The notes below the pieces were generated by a model, which saw only the letters and a list, made by a program, of their open reading frames with translations, ran no database searches and was not told the origin of the DNA. From assembly GCF_013369485.1 (NCBI RefSeq), contig NZ_JABWEB010000011.1:109466-173465 (forward strand): DNA of 64,000 nucleotides, given 5' to 3'. Below, piece after piece: positions 25,501 through 33,932 of the stretch. Position 1 is the first letter of the stretch, and every line of letters begins with the position of its first letter. The DNA comes from Massilia sp. BJB1822 (GTDB lineage: Bacteria > Pseudomonadota > Gammaproteobacteria > Burkholderiales > Burkholderiaceae_D). The translations under genes were made by a program, and so were the position numbers.

Positions 25501-26808
25501 CCGCCACATGGCCGTGACCACGCTGTCGGCCAGCGAAGCCAGGCGGTACAGCACGGTTTCGCCGCTGACCGGGTCGAAGTAATTCAAGCCGTCGTTATTG
25601 CCCAGCCAAAGCTTGCCGTTGCCGGCATCGAGGATGGCGCGCACGCGGTTGTCGCTGAGCGAGCGCGGACGGTCGGGGTCCTTGACCAGGCGCGCAAAGC
25701 CGCCGCTGCCCAGGTCGACCCGGCTGACGCCCGCATACCAGGTGCCGACCCACAAGGTGCCGACACGGTCGCGGAACAGCGAGGAGACATAATTGTCCGA
25801 CAGGCTGTGCGGATCGCTGAGCTGGTGGCGGTACTGCACGAAGCGGTCGTCCTCGGGCCGCCAGCGGAACAGGCCATGGCGCTGGGTGCCGACCCATAGC
25901 GTGCCTTCGCTGTCCTGGTAAATGGCCGGCACCGGGCCGGGGGGCAAGCCTTCCGCCACGCCCATGCGGCGCCGGTGCGGCACGCCGTCGCCATCGAGCT
26001 TCCATTGCTCGATGCCGCTGACGGTCCCCACCCACAAGGTCTGCCTGCTATCCACATGCAGCGAGATCACCGACTCGCCGCGGCCGTTCTTCCCCACTTG
26101 CAAAGGGAAGTGGCGGAAGCGCTTGGCGCCCGACATCAGCATGTCGACGCCGGCGGCGGTGCCCACCCACAGACGGCCAGCCGCGTCGCGCGCCAGGGCA
26201 TTCACCTGGTCGCTCATCAGGCTGCCCGCTTCCTTCGGCTCGTGGTGGTAAATGGTGAAGCGGCCGCTGGCCGGATCGAAATGCTGCAGGCCGTCGGACG
26301 TGCCCACCCACAACGCGCCGATGCCGTCGTCGATGATGGCGCCCACATGGCGGTTGCCGTTGCCGCGCTTGACCGGTTCGTCCGGCAGATAGTGGCTGAA
26401 TTTCTGCGTCACCGGATCGTAGCGGTCCAGGCCACCGTCGGTGCCCACCCACAGGCGGCCGATCGGGTCCAGGTGCAGCGCCTTGACCCAGTTTTCGGCC
26501 AGGCTGTGCGGATCGGAGACGGCGTGGCGGAACACCACGGTGCGGTAGCCGTCGTAGCGGCTCAGGCCCGCCTGGCTGCCGAACCACATGAAGCCCTGGC
26601 GGTCCTGCATGATGGCCAGCACCGATTCCTGGGCCAGGCCATCGTCCACATTCAGCTGCTCGAAGCGCAGGGTGCGCGGCGGCGGCCCGGCCTGGGCGTC
26701 CGCGAGCAGGCCGCCCGCCAGCGCCAGCAAGGCGGGGAGCAGCAGTTGGCGGCAGTAGCGTCGAAATGGGAGCAGCACGAAGAATCGGTCCTGGATAAAC
26801 ACAGCCAC
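22546..26808 (-). CDS. Hybrid sensor kinase with two-component propeller (Reg_prop/Y_Y_Y/HisKA/REC/Hpt)
   Basis: 1420 residues. An N-terminal signal/anchor is followed by about fourteen ~45-residue propeller repeats with the recurring LWVGT..GL.R.D pattern (residues ~45-700), forming two periplasmic beta-propellers. Then come a Y_Y_Y domain (~725-790) and one membrane helix (SLIVLTLLGSAVITYQ). The cytoplasmic part has HisKA (FLANMSHEMRTPLAGVIGM, His near 907), an HATPase (NLVGNAFKFTQ; GTGLGLAICRQLVELMGGEIG), a receiver (MDGRMPEMDG, Asp near 1195) and an Hpt (LFHGLKGSAAYL, His near 1364). Proteins of this build sense poly- or oligosaccharides in many bacteria; the ligand here is unknown. Unlike Bacteroidetes HTCS it has no AraC domain and uses the separate regulator next door. 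Confidence 0.93.
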   Translation of the reverse strand: MAVFIQDRFFVLLPFRRYCRQLLLPALLALAGGLLADAQAGPPPRTLRFEQLNVDDGLAQESVLAIMQDRQGFMWFGSQAGLSRYDGYRTVVFRHAVSDPHSLAENWVKALHLDPIGRLWVGTDGGLDRYDPVTQKFSHYLPDEPVKRGNGNRHVGAIIDDGIGALWVGTSDGLQHFDPASGRFTIYHHEPKEAGSLMSDQVNALARDAAGRLWVGTAAGVDMLMSGAKRFRHFPLQVGKNGRGESVISLHVDSRQTLWVGTVSGIEQWKLDGDGVPHRRRMGVAEGLPPGPVPAIYQDSEGTLWVGTQRHGLFRWRPEDDRFVQYRHQLSDPHSLSDNYVSSLFRDRVGTLWVGTWYAGVSRVDLGSGGFARLVKDPDRPRSLSDNRVRAILDAGNGKLWLGNNDGLNYFDPVSGETVLYRLASLADSVVTAMWRDPQGMLWVGGRTGMRRFDPVTRQFSSLLFSRGDPDSDHLRYIYGDRSGMLWISSRGGLHRYDPASGGTQTFRHDPADGSSLADNIVRPVLEDSRGSLWVGTFNGLDLLDRKTGQFRHFRHDPADPSSLSHDEVHYLYEDAGGVLWVGTAGGLNRMEFGADGNVKFRRYLRKDGLADDAIAAILADDANNLWLSTNTGLSRLNIVTGQIRNYSGTDGTIEGAYFDGSALRAPDGNMYFGGFNGLTAFAPKEVKENSIAPTVAITDFQVFNKSVRPGQSENGGMLRNAIEYTNAVTLQESDTMFSLEFTALHYAAPKRNRFAYQLQGFDRDWVVTDASKRFATYTNLDPGTYTFRVKAANKDGIWNDNAATLEITILPPFWKTWWFRSLIVLTLLGSAVITYQARVRGLRRQRTRLEQQVSLRTAEVELKNKLLQQQKRELEQRDERLSYAKQKAEDATRQKSEFLANMSHEMRTPLAGVIGMLGFALRDSHLADGTREQIERGQANAQSLLTIINDLLDFSKIEAGKLTIENIDFALAGTVENVVSLFEEQAAAHSVGFAVEFGKGLPPFVVGDPTRLRQVLVNLVGNAFKFTQRGHVSLRVERLPESVLRDGRACSQIRFTVEDTGIGIPAEAMPRLFQKFEQADSTTTRRYGGTGLGLAICRQLVELMGGEIGAVSTPGIGSVFAFTLPLPDGVAPPLVPHIPREPHSHQLRVLCAEDFPTNQIIIRMMLEDLGHKVDIVGNGALAVAACAHVRYDLILMDGRMPEMDGPSATRLIRSGGSDAAPVRDQELMIIALTANASEEDRSRYLASGMDDFLTKPIDEAALHFQLSRAIERQLQRGILLPEMPLRSQPGPSAAELDAMFGVSADPEHIVLPRGAPASPPRVLAREMLDRRLLEAFLADLPERLAELDAAIAAADADAAGRLFHGLKGSAAYLELSELQALAGELERAADRALWAAVTSKLPRLRELLQQLAAGGVRTN

Positions 26809-26811
26809 GGC

Positions 26812-27981
26812 TCAGGAGGCGAAAAACGCCAGCACATCGGCCTTGCGCGCCTGGGTGTCGCGCTGGCCGAGCCGGATCAATTCCGAAGTATACGTCGATT
26901 CGAACAGCAGGTAGGAGGCTAATGCAGCGCCGCGCGCCTCCGTGGCGCCGATGCCGGACAGCATGGTGCGGATCGGCGCGGGCAGGCTGGCGATATGGCG
27001 GGTGGCGATATCGTCCAGGCGCTCGGACGGCGCGATCACCAGCAGCTCCACCGGCCGCAGCGGGGTCTTTTGCAGCAGCTCCTCAGGCAGTACCGACAAG
27101 GTCTGGTTGACCCGGTTCAGGCGTTCGATGTCCACCGCCAGACTGTCGAGGAAGATGGACGACATGGCATGGCCGGCGATCTGCGCCAGGCTCGGATAGC
27201 GCGCCGATTCGGTGGCCTGGCGCGCCGGCTCCGTCAGCCGTCCCGCCCCCACCACCAGCACCTTGGCCGCGCCCAGGTGGATGGCCGGCGAGATTGGCGC
27301 CAATTGGCGCATCGAGCCGTCGCCGCAGTATTCGCGGTGGCCGCCCAGGTACAGCGGCGTGGCCGGAAAGATGAAGGGGATGGCCGACGATGCCAGCAGA
27401 TGCTCGACGCCGATCTGGTCCTGCATGGCCACGCGCTGCATGCGCACCCAGGGAGCGATGTCGGCGGCGGTCTGGTAAAAGGTGATGTGCTGCCCGCCCG
27501 TATAGGACGAGGCGGTGACGGCCAGCGCGTGCAGCAAGCCTTCCTGCAGCACGGCGTCCAGGCGCGGCAGGTCCAGCATGCGGTGCAGCAGGTTGACCAG
27601 CGGGGTGTTATCCAGCAGGGAATTGGGCGGGGAAGCGCGCCACTTGCGCAGCAGCCAGCCGAAAGACAGCAGGGAAAGCCAGCGCGCGCCGGAGCGGATC
27701 ACGCCCAGCGAATCGGCGCGGTAGACCTGGCTGACTTCGATATTGTCCCAGACATCGAGCAGCTTTTGCACGCCTTCGCCGAAGTTATCTGCGCGGCATG
27801 CCAGGGCAGTGGCGTTGATGGCGCCGGCCGAGGTGCCGCATATGATCTGAAAGGGGTTACGCGCCGGCGGCCAGCCCTCCTCCCACAGTATCTCCGATAT
27901 CGCTTGCAGCACCCCGACCTGGTAGGCAGCTCGCGCACCGCCTCCGGTCAGGATCAAGCCTGTTTTCTTTTTGCTTCCCAT
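26812..27981 (-). CDS. Patatin-like phospholipase
   Basis: 389 residues, cytoplasmic by absence of a signal. Oxyanion-hole motif TGGGARAAYQVG at 12-23, nucleophile GTSAG with Ser51, and the catalytic Asp in GDGSMRQLAP. Acyl hydrolase of phospholipids; bacterial single-domain patatins of this kind are poorly characterised. It ends 3 nt before the propeller kinase and on the same strand, so the two may be co-transcribed; a functional link is not established. Confidence 0.88.
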   Translation of the reverse strand: MGSKKKTGLILTGGGARAAYQVGVLQAISEILWEEGWPPARNPFQIICGTSAGAINATALACRADNFGEGVQKLLDVWDNIEVSQVYRADSLGVIRSGARWLSLLSFGWLLRKWRASPPNSLLDNTPLVNLLHRMLDLPRLDAVLQEGLLHALAVTASSYTGGQHITFYQTAADIAPWVRMQRVAMQDQIGVEHLLASSAIPFIFPATPLYLGGHREYCGDGSMRQLAPISPAIHLGAAKVLVVGAGRLTEPARQATESARYPSLAQIAGHAMSSIFLDSLAVDIERLNRVNQTLSVLPEELLQKTPLRPVELLVIAPSERLDDIATRHIASLPAPIRTMLSGIGATEARGAALASYLLFESTYTSELIRLGQRDTQARKADVLAFFAS

Positions 27982-28008
27982 TGCTCTAGATTAACACGTT
28001 TAAGCTTG

Positions 28009-29778
28009 CTAATCGCCCTTCACTACCCCCTCGCGGCGCGGATCAGCGCCGCCAAACCACACTTCCTTGCCGTTGCGGCGCAGACGCTGGATGCCCTGCA
28101 GGCCGGAATTCTGCTCGTACTGGCGCACCTCGTGGCCGCGGGCCTTGAGTGCCTCCACCTCAGCGGCCGGGAAGCGCCCTGCTTCCAGTTCGGTCGGGCC
28201 ATTGCGGCTGCCGAAATTGGGCAGGCTGATGGCCTGCTGCACGTCCAGGTTCCAGTCCAGGGTGCCGACCAGCACCTTGGCCACATAGTTGATGATGGCC
28301 GAGCCGCCCGGCGAACCGGTGGCCAGTACCAGCTTTTTCGTCTCCTTGTCGAACACCAGGGTGGGCGACATGGCACTGCGCGGCCGTTTGCCCGGCTGCA
28401 CGCGGTTGGCGATGGGGCCATTCTCGTCCACCGAATCGAAGGAGAAATCGGTCAACTGGTTATTCAGCAGGAAGCCGTCGACCATCTGGCGCGAGCCGAA
28501 TGCATCCTCCACCGACGTCGTCATGGACAAGCCGCCGCCAAAACCATCGACCGCCACCAGATGCGAGGTGGAGGGATTTTCGATGGCGGTATCGCTGCCC
28601 CAGGCCAGTTTCAGGTCGGTCGGCACGCCCGCCTTGGCGCGGCCCATGGACTTGTCGCCGATCAGGGCGGCGCGCTGGCGCAGATAGGATTTATCCAGCA
28701 GCGCAGCCAGACCGCGTCCCGGCAGCGGCACGAAGTCGGTATCGGCCACGTAGCGGTTACGGTCGGCGTAGGCCAGGCGGCCCGCCTCGGTGAACAGGTG
28801 CACCGCCTCCGCGTCCGGCACGCCTTTCACCGGCAGGTGGGAGGCCAGCGGCTTCGCTTCCAGCATGCCCAGCATCTGCGCGATGGCGATGCCGCCCGAG
28901 GATGGCGGAGGCATGCCGCACACGGTCCAGCGCTTGTAGTCGCTGCAGACGGGATCGCGCTCCTTGGCCTGGTAGCCCGCGATATCGGCCTCGCTCAAGG
29001 TGCCGGGATTGCTCGGATGTTTGTTCACCTTGGCCGCGATGTCGCGCGCGATGCGGCCCTTGTAGAAGGCGTCGGCGCCGCCGGCCGCGATTTCGCGCAG
29101 GCTGCGCGCCAGCTCCGGGTTTTTCAGCACATAGCCGACGGGACGCGGCTTCTTGTCCGCATCGTAAAAGTAGGCGGCGGCCACCGGATCGCGCAGCAGA
29201 TGCGCGTCCCAGCCCAGCAAGGCATTCAGGCGCGGACTGACGGCAAAGCCCTCCTCTGCCAGCTTGATGGCCGGTTCGAACAGCTTGGCCCAGGACAGCT
29301 TGCCGTGCTCCTTGTGCGCCAGCTCCAGCATGCGCAGCACGCCGGGCGCGCCGACCGAACGGCCGCCCACCACGCCCACGCTGCGCGAGACAGGCTTGCC
29401 GTCGGCGTCCTGGAACAGGCGCTCGGTGGCGCCGGCCGGCGCGGTTTCGCGGCCGTCGTAAGCCTGCACGCGCTTGCCGTCGTAATACATGAGGAAGGCG
29501 CCGCCGCCGATGCCCGACGATTGCGGCTCGACCAGGGTCAACACCAGCTGGGTGGCGATGGCGGCGTCGATGGCCGCCCCGCCCTGCTTCAGCATCTGGT
29601 AGCCCGCTTCGCTGGCGTGCGGATTGGCGGCGGCCACCATGTATTTCTGTGCCGTCCAACCGGCTTTTTCGGCATAGCCGGTGGCGATTTCAGGGGCGCG
29701 CTCCTGCGCGTGGATGGGGGCATGGGCCAGGCCAGCCAGCAAGGCGGCGGCCAAGGCCAGGGAATGCAGTCGCAACAT
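28009..29778 (-). CDS. ggt: Gamma-glutamyltransferase
   Basis: 589 residues from the ATG at 29776-29778, which has GGAGA upstream and opens a signal peptide (HSLALAAALLAGLAHAPIHA); 19 further codons upstream are not signal-like. It is made as a periplasmic proenzyme. The autoprocessing nucleophile is Thr404 in NPSTSHLVAVD. Substrate-binding and lid segments include PQSSGIGGGAFLMYY, MPPPSSGGIA and ATGSPGGSAIINYV. Transfers or hydrolyses the gamma-glutamyl group of glutathione. Full length. It stands 27 nt upstream of the patatin gene on the same strand. Confidence 0.94.
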   Translation of the reverse strand: MLRLHSLALAAALLAGLAHAPIHAQERAPEIATGYAEKAGWTAQKYMVAAANPHASEAGYQMLKQGGAAIDAAIATQLVLTLVEPQSSGIGGGAFLMYYDGKRVQAYDGRETAPAGATERLFQDADGKPVSRSVGVVGGRSVGAPGVLRMLELAHKEHGKLSWAKLFEPAIKLAEEGFAVSPRLNALLGWDAHLLRDPVAAAYFYDADKKPRPVGYVLKNPELARSLREIAAGGADAFYKGRIARDIAAKVNKHPSNPGTLSEADIAGYQAKERDPVCSDYKRWTVCGMPPPSSGGIAIAQMLGMLEAKPLASHLPVKGVPDAEAVHLFTEAGRLAYADRNRYVADTDFVPLPGRGLAALLDKSYLRQRAALIGDKSMGRAKAGVPTDLKLAWGSDTAIENPSTSHLVAVDGFGGGLSMTTSVEDAFGSRQMVDGFLLNNQLTDFSFDSVDENGPIANRVQPGKRPRSAMSPTLVFDKETKKLVLATGSPGGSAIINYVAKVLVGTLDWNLDVQQAISLPNFGSRNGPTELEAGRFPAAEVEALKARGHEVRQYEQNSGLQGIQRLRRNGKEVWFGGADPRREGVVKGD

Positions 29779-29841
29779 ATCTTCTCCAGAAACGCGAACG
29801 CGCGACCGAAGCCGCGCGTCCGATGATTCTGGCATGCTACC

Positions 29842-30600
29842 TTATTTCGGCTGCATGCGGATGGCGCCGTCCAGACGGATCGTCTCGCCGTTGAGCATCA
29901 CGTTTTCGATAATGGCCTTGGCCAGCTGCGCGTATTCGGCCGGCTTGCCCAGGCGCGATGGGAAAGGCACCATCTTGCCCAGCGCATCCTGCACCTCGGC
30001 CGGCATGCCCAGCAGCATCGGCGTTTCGAAGATGCCGGGGGCGATGGTCATCACGCGGATGCCGTTGCGCGACAGGTCGCGCGCCATCGGCAGGGTCAGG
30101 CCCGCCACGGCGGCTTTGGACGAGGCGTAAGCAGCCTGGCCGATCTGGCCGTCGAAGGCCGCCACCGATGCGGTGTTGATCATGACGCCGCGCTCGCCGT
30201 GCTCCAGCGCCTCGGTCTGGGCGATGGCTTCAGCCGCCAGGCGGCACATATTGAAGGTGCCGACCAGGTTGATGTTGACCACGCGCTGGAACAGCTCCAG
30301 CGGATGGGCGCCGTCCTTGCCCACGGTTTTCATGGCCGGCGCCACGCCGGCGCAGTTGATCAGGCCACGCAGCGTGCCCAGCGCCTTGGCGGCGGCGACA
30401 ACGGCCTGGCCATCCGCTTCCGAGGTGACGTCGCATTTGACGAATGTACCCTTGAGTTCAGCGGCCAGCTTTTCGCCCGCCTCCACCTGCACATCGGCCA
30501 GCACCACTTTGCCGCCCGCCTGCGCCAGCATGGCCGCCGTGGCCGCGCCCAGGCCCGAAGCGCCGCCGGTGATGATGAATACACTGTCTTTGATCTGCAT
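29842..30600 (-). CDS. SDR 3-hydroxyacyl-CoA dehydrogenase (HSD17B10-like)
   Basis: 252 residues. TGGASGLGAATAAML nucleotide motif, KCDVTS, NCAGVAPAMK, catalytic Ser in NTASVAAFDGQIG, YASSKAA, and the RLGKPAEYAQLAKAIIEN end typical of the type-II 3-hydroxyacyl-CoA (2-methyl-3-hydroxybutyryl-CoA) dehydrogenases. In branched-chain amino acid catabolism it oxidises the 3-hydroxyacyl-CoA from isoleucine. The perfect LiuR-type palindrome 29 nt upstream of the ATG supports this role. It is upstream of ggt (63 nt) on the same strand. Confidence 0.9.
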   Translation of the reverse strand: MQIKDSVFIITGGASGLGAATAAMLAQAGGKVVLADVQVEAGEKLAAELKGTFVKCDVTSEADGQAVVAAAKALGTLRGLINCAGVAPAMKTVGKDGAHPLELFQRVVNINLVGTFNMCRLAAEAIAQTEALEHGERGVMINTASVAAFDGQIGQAAYASSKAAVAGLTLPMARDLSRNGIRVMTIAPGIFETPMLLGMPAEVQDALGKMVPFPSRLGKPAEYAQLAKAIIENVMLNGETIRLDGAIRMQPK

Positions 30601-30628
30601 GTCGTCCCCTATCTCGGATTGGATGACG

Positions 30629-30644
30629 TTTACGTTAACGTCAA
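30629..30644 (-). promoter_or_regulatory. LiuR-type operator
   Basis: Minus-strand sequence TTGACGTTAACGTAAA is a near-perfect palindrome centred on GTTAAC. It matches the motif I recall for the MerR-family regulator LiuR, which controls leucine/isovalerate and related acyl-CoA catabolism in proteobacteria. It lies between a 3-hydroxyacyl-CoA dehydrogenase gene and the next gene, in the right place for promoter control. No liuR gene is in the window, so it would act in trans. Confidence 0.65.
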
Positions 30645-30665
30645 GTGGGGCTTATTGTAGCCTAA

Positions 30666-31550
30666 TCAATTACATTGAATCCAGCCGCCCGTGTTTGTGC
30701 AGGATTTGCCGCTGGGCGTGGTCAGCGTGGCGCCGGAACCGATGTAGCGGTTGCCGTGAATATCGGTGCAGCCGCCCGGCGTGCAGTTGGCGACGGGGAC
30801 GGGACGGTTGTCCTGCGCCGCGCCGCTGGAAGCGGACGGCGTGAACGAGGAAGAGGAGCCGGATGAACGGCCGCTATCCAGCACGGCGCTGGGCAGCACC
30901 AGCTGCGGGCCGGCGGGCGGCGCGGCGGCTGGCACGCGCGGCATCTGCGGCATCACGCTGCGGTGTGGCGCATCGCGCCGCTGCGGCGCCGTGCGGCAAG
31001 GCTCGACCGCCAGGCGCGTGCCGTCCGCACTCAATTTGCAGACCGGCAGGCGGGCGTAGGCGGCTTTTTCCTTGGCCGTCATGGCGGGAATGGCGGGATA
31101 CACGGAATCCGGGCCTGGCGCGTTTTGCAGGCTGGCGCTGGCCGGCATCGCCTGCGCTGGCGCGGCTGGGGGCGCGGAGACGGGGGCGAGCGCGAAGGGC
31201 TTGCGCTCCCGCGGCGCCGGGGCGGCGCTGGCCGCAGCGGCTACAGTGGCTGCGCTGGCTGCCACGACCGCCTTCGCCGTTTTCGGCGCCGCATGCGCGG
31301 CTTCCGGCGCTGCCGCGGATTTGGTTCTAGGTTTTGCCTTACCCTTGGCCGTTTCCTTAGCCGATTCCCTGGCCGCGCTGGCGGTCTTGCCAGGCTTGGT
31401 TTTGGCCTTGTCTTTTGCTTTCGCCTTATCCTTGGCCTGGCTGTGGTGCGCCTTGGCCGTGGCGCTGGCCGAAGCTGGCGCCGCATTGGCGCCGAGGCAG
31501 GCCAGCAGTAAAGCGCTGGCCGGGAGCAGAAGGAGAGAACGGACGATCAT
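30666..31550 (-). CDS. Exported Ala/Lys/Pro-rich low-complexity protein
   Basis: 294 residues from the ATG at 31548-31550 (GGAA upstream). It has an N-terminal export signal with a possible lipobox (SALLLAC) or cleavage after GANA. Residues ~25-120 are low complexity, with Lys/Ala runs (KDKAKAKDKAKTKPGK) then Ala/Pro. The C-terminal ~45 residues are ordered-looking and Cys-containing (NCTPGGCTDIHGNRYIGSG, CTNTGGWIQCN). No family is recognised. The Lys-rich segment could bind peptidoglycan, LPS or nucleic acid, but this is speculation. It stands alone on the minus strand with a 66-bp gap to the dehydrogenase. Confidence 0.75.
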   Translation of the reverse strand: MIVRSLLLLPASALLLACLGANAAPASASATAKAHHSQAKDKAKAKDKAKTKPGKTASAARESAKETAKGKAKPRTKSAAAPEAAHAAPKTAKAVVAASAATVAAAASAAPAPRERKPFALAPVSAPPAAPAQAMPASASLQNAPGPDSVYPAIPAMTAKEKAAYARLPVCKLSADGTRLAVEPCRTAPQRRDAPHRSVMPQMPRVPAAAPPAGPQLVLPSAVLDSGRSSGSSSSFTPSASSGAAQDNRPVPVANCTPGGCTDIHGNRYIGSGATLTTPSGKSCTNTGGWIQCN

Positions 31551-31610
31551 GAAAATTCCAGGCGGATGCAATATCGGCATCATACGCCCGCCTCCCGCTC
31601 AAAGGAAGAC

Positions 31611-31646
31611 GCCGCCCTGCCCCGCATCGCTGCGGGCAAGGACGGC
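31611..31646 (-). terminator. Long imperfect hairpin after hppA
   Basis: A 15-nt arm (31611-31625) pairs with 31632-31646 through about 12 positions, with a 6-nt loop; the CCCGC/GCGGG core is perfect. It begins 10 nt past the hppA stop codon. No uninterrupted T-run follows, so termination strength is uncertain. Confidence 0.45.
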
Positions 31647-31655
31647 GCCAGGCGC

Positions 31656-33932
31656 TTAGCGCGCCGGAGCGGGTGCCGGCGAAGGCACGGCGCTATCGGC
31701 CGGCACAGCCGGTGCCTTCACCGAATCGGCAGCCGAAGCCTGGGGCGGCACGGCAGCCGCCGCATCCGCCGCCGAGGCTTGGGGTGGCGCCGCCACCGTC
31801 GGCACCACCGCCGTGGCATTGGCCGGCACGGTGGCATGGGCCGGCGCCTGGGCCTGTACCGGCGCCAGCATCGTCACCGATAGCCAGCCGGTGGCGGGCA
31901 GCAGCGGCACCAGCAGCAGCGCCACGATATTGATGATCTTGATCAGCGGATTGACCGCCGGGCCGGCCGTATCCTTGTACGGATCGCCCACGGTATCGCC
32001 GGTCACGGCCGCCTTGTGCGCTTCCGAACCCTTGCTGCCGTAGTTGCCGTCCTCGATGTATTTCTTGGCGTTGTCCCAGGCGCCGCCGCCGGTCGTCATC
32101 GAGATCGCCACGAACAGGCCGGTGATGATGGTGCCCATCAGCAGGCCGCCCAATGCGGCCGGCCCAAGCAGCATGCCGACCAGCACCGGCACCAGCACCG
32201 GCAGCAGCGAAGGAATGATCATCTCCTTGATGGCCGAAGCGGTCAGCATATCCACCGCCTTGTCGTATTCGGGCTTGCCCGTGCCGTCCATGATGCCCTT
32301 GATGTCGCGGAACTGGCGGCGCACTTCCACCACCACCGCGCCGGCCGCGCGGCCCACCGCCTCCATTGCCATGGCGCCGAACAGATAGGGAATCAGGCCG
32401 CCGATGAACAGGCCCACGATCACCATCGGGTTGGACAGGTCGAAGGTCAGCGAGCGCCCCACCGATTCCAGCGCATGCGTGTAGTCGGCGAACAGCACCA
32501 GCGCCGCCAGGCCGGCCGAACCGATGGCATAGCCCTTGGTAACAGCCTTGGTGGTGTTGCCCACCGCGTCGAGCGGGTCGGTGATGGCGCGCACCGAATC
32601 GGGCATGCCCGCCATTTCGGCGATGCCGCCGGCGTTGTCGGTGATGGGGCCATAAGCGTCCAGCGCCACCACGATGCCCGCCATCGACAGCATGGAGGTG
32701 GCGGCGATCGCAATGCCATACAGGCCGGAGAGCTTGTAGGAGATCAGGATGGCGACGCAGACCGCCAGCACCGGCCAGGCCGTCGACTTCATCGACACGC
32801 CCAGGCCGGCGATGATATTGGTGCCGTGGCCGGTGGTGGACGCTTCGGCGATGTGGCGCACCGGCTTGAAGTCGGTGCCGGTGTAGTACTCGGTGATGTA
32901 GACCATCAGCCCGGTCAGCACGATGCCGACCACGGTCGAGCCGAGCATCTTGTAGCGCATGTCGTCGTCCGGCCACACAATCCAGGTCACGACCGCGAAG
33001 CCGATCAGCGACAGGCCGGCCGCCCACCACAGGCCCGTGTACAGGGCCGACATGATCTTCTTGCCCGGCTTGGCCTTGACCATGGAGCAGCCAACGATGG
33101 AGCCGAGAATCGACACGGCGCCCAGCAGCAGCGGATAGATGATGGCTTCCTGCGGCGCATGAGCGATCATCAAGGCGCCCAGCAGCATGGTGGCGATCAG
33201 CGTTACCACATAGGTTTCGAACAGGTCGGCCGCCATGCCGGCGCAGTCGCCGACGTTGTCGCCCACGTTATCGGCGATCACCGCCGGGTTGCGCGGGTCG
33301 TCCTCGGGGATGCCCGCTTCGACCTTGCCCACCAGGTCGGCGCCCACGTCGGCGCCCTTGGTGAAGATGCCGCCGCCCAGACGGGCGAAGATGGAAATCA
33401 GCGAAGCGCCGAAGGCCAGGCCGATCAGCGGCTTGATGATGTCATGCGGGGTCAGGCCCGGATTGGGATAACTGCCCGCTGCGAGATAAGTCAGCAGCAG
33501 ATAGAACAGCGCCACGCCCAGCAGGCCCAGTCCCACCACCAGCATGCCGGTGATGGCCCCGCCCTTGAAGGCGACGTTGAGCGCCTCGTTCATGCCGATG
33601 GTGGCCGCCTGCGCCGTGCGCACATTGGCCCGCACCGACACATTCATGCCGATAAAGCCGCAAGCGCCCGACAGCACCGCCCCGATCAGGAAACCGAGCG
33701 CCGTCTGTATTCCCAGCAGCAGATAGATGGCCACCAGCAGCACCACACCCACCAGGCCAATCGTGCGGTACTGCCGCGCCAGATAGGCGGCCGCCCCCTG
33801 CTGGATGGCGAGCGCGATTTCCTGCATGCGCGGATTGCCCGCCGCCTGTCCCAGAATCCAGCTGCGCGACCATAAACCATAGATTACGGCGATGATGCCG
33901 CACGCTATCGCAAACCATAGACTTGCTGCCAT
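31656..33932 (-). CDS. hppA: Membrane-bound proton-translocating pyrophosphatase
   Basis: 758 residues, about 16 membrane helices. Couples pyrophosphate hydrolysis to proton export. The catalytic segments are complete: GGGIFTKGADVGADLVGKVE, the DDPRNPAVIADNVGDNVGD acidic motif, and DNAGGIAEMAGMP. The sequence GNTTKAVTKGYAIGSAG carries Lys where K+-dependent enzymes have Ala, marking the K+-independent class. The last ~70 residues form an Ala/Pro-rich tail with an almost exact internal duplication (PPQASAADAAAA then PPQASAADSVKA), unusual for this enzyme. GGGAGG precedes the ATG. It is a single-gene unit with a hairpin downstream. Confidence 0.95.
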   Translation of the reverse strand: MAASLWFAIACGIIAVIYGLWSRSWILGQAAGNPRMQEIALAIQQGAAAYLARQYRTIGLVGVVLLVAIYLLLGIQTALGFLIGAVLSGACGFIGMNVSVRANVRTAQAATIGMNEALNVAFKGGAITGMLVVGLGLLGVALFYLLLTYLAAGSYPNPGLTPHDIIKPLIGLAFGASLISIFARLGGGIFTKGADVGADLVGKVEAGIPEDDPRNPAVIADNVGDNVGDCAGMAADLFETYVVTLIATMLLGALMIAHAPQEAIIYPLLLGAVSILGSIVGCSMVKAKPGKKIMSALYTGLWWAAGLSLIGFAVVTWIVWPDDDMRYKMLGSTVVGIVLTGLMVYITEYYTGTDFKPVRHIAEASTTGHGTNIIAGLGVSMKSTAWPVLAVCVAILISYKLSGLYGIAIAATSMLSMAGIVVALDAYGPITDNAGGIAEMAGMPDSVRAITDPLDAVGNTTKAVTKGYAIGSAGLAALVLFADYTHALESVGRSLTFDLSNPMVIVGLFIGGLIPYLFGAMAMEAVGRAAGAVVVEVRRQFRDIKGIMDGTGKPEYDKAVDMLTASAIKEMIIPSLLPVLVPVLVGMLLGPAALGGLLMGTIITGLFVAISMTTGGGAWDNAKKYIEDGNYGSKGSEAHKAAVTGDTVGDPYKDTAGPAVNPLIKIINIVALLLVPLLPATGWLSVTMLAPVQAQAPAHATVPANATAVVPTVAAPPQASAADAAAAVPPQASAADSVKAPAVPADSAVPSPAPAPAR

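Noticed and set aside
22576..25899. 1107-codon plus-strand frame opposite the propeller kinase
   Set aside because: It is an antisense shadow of the repeated LWVGT coding pattern, with no start signals or domains.
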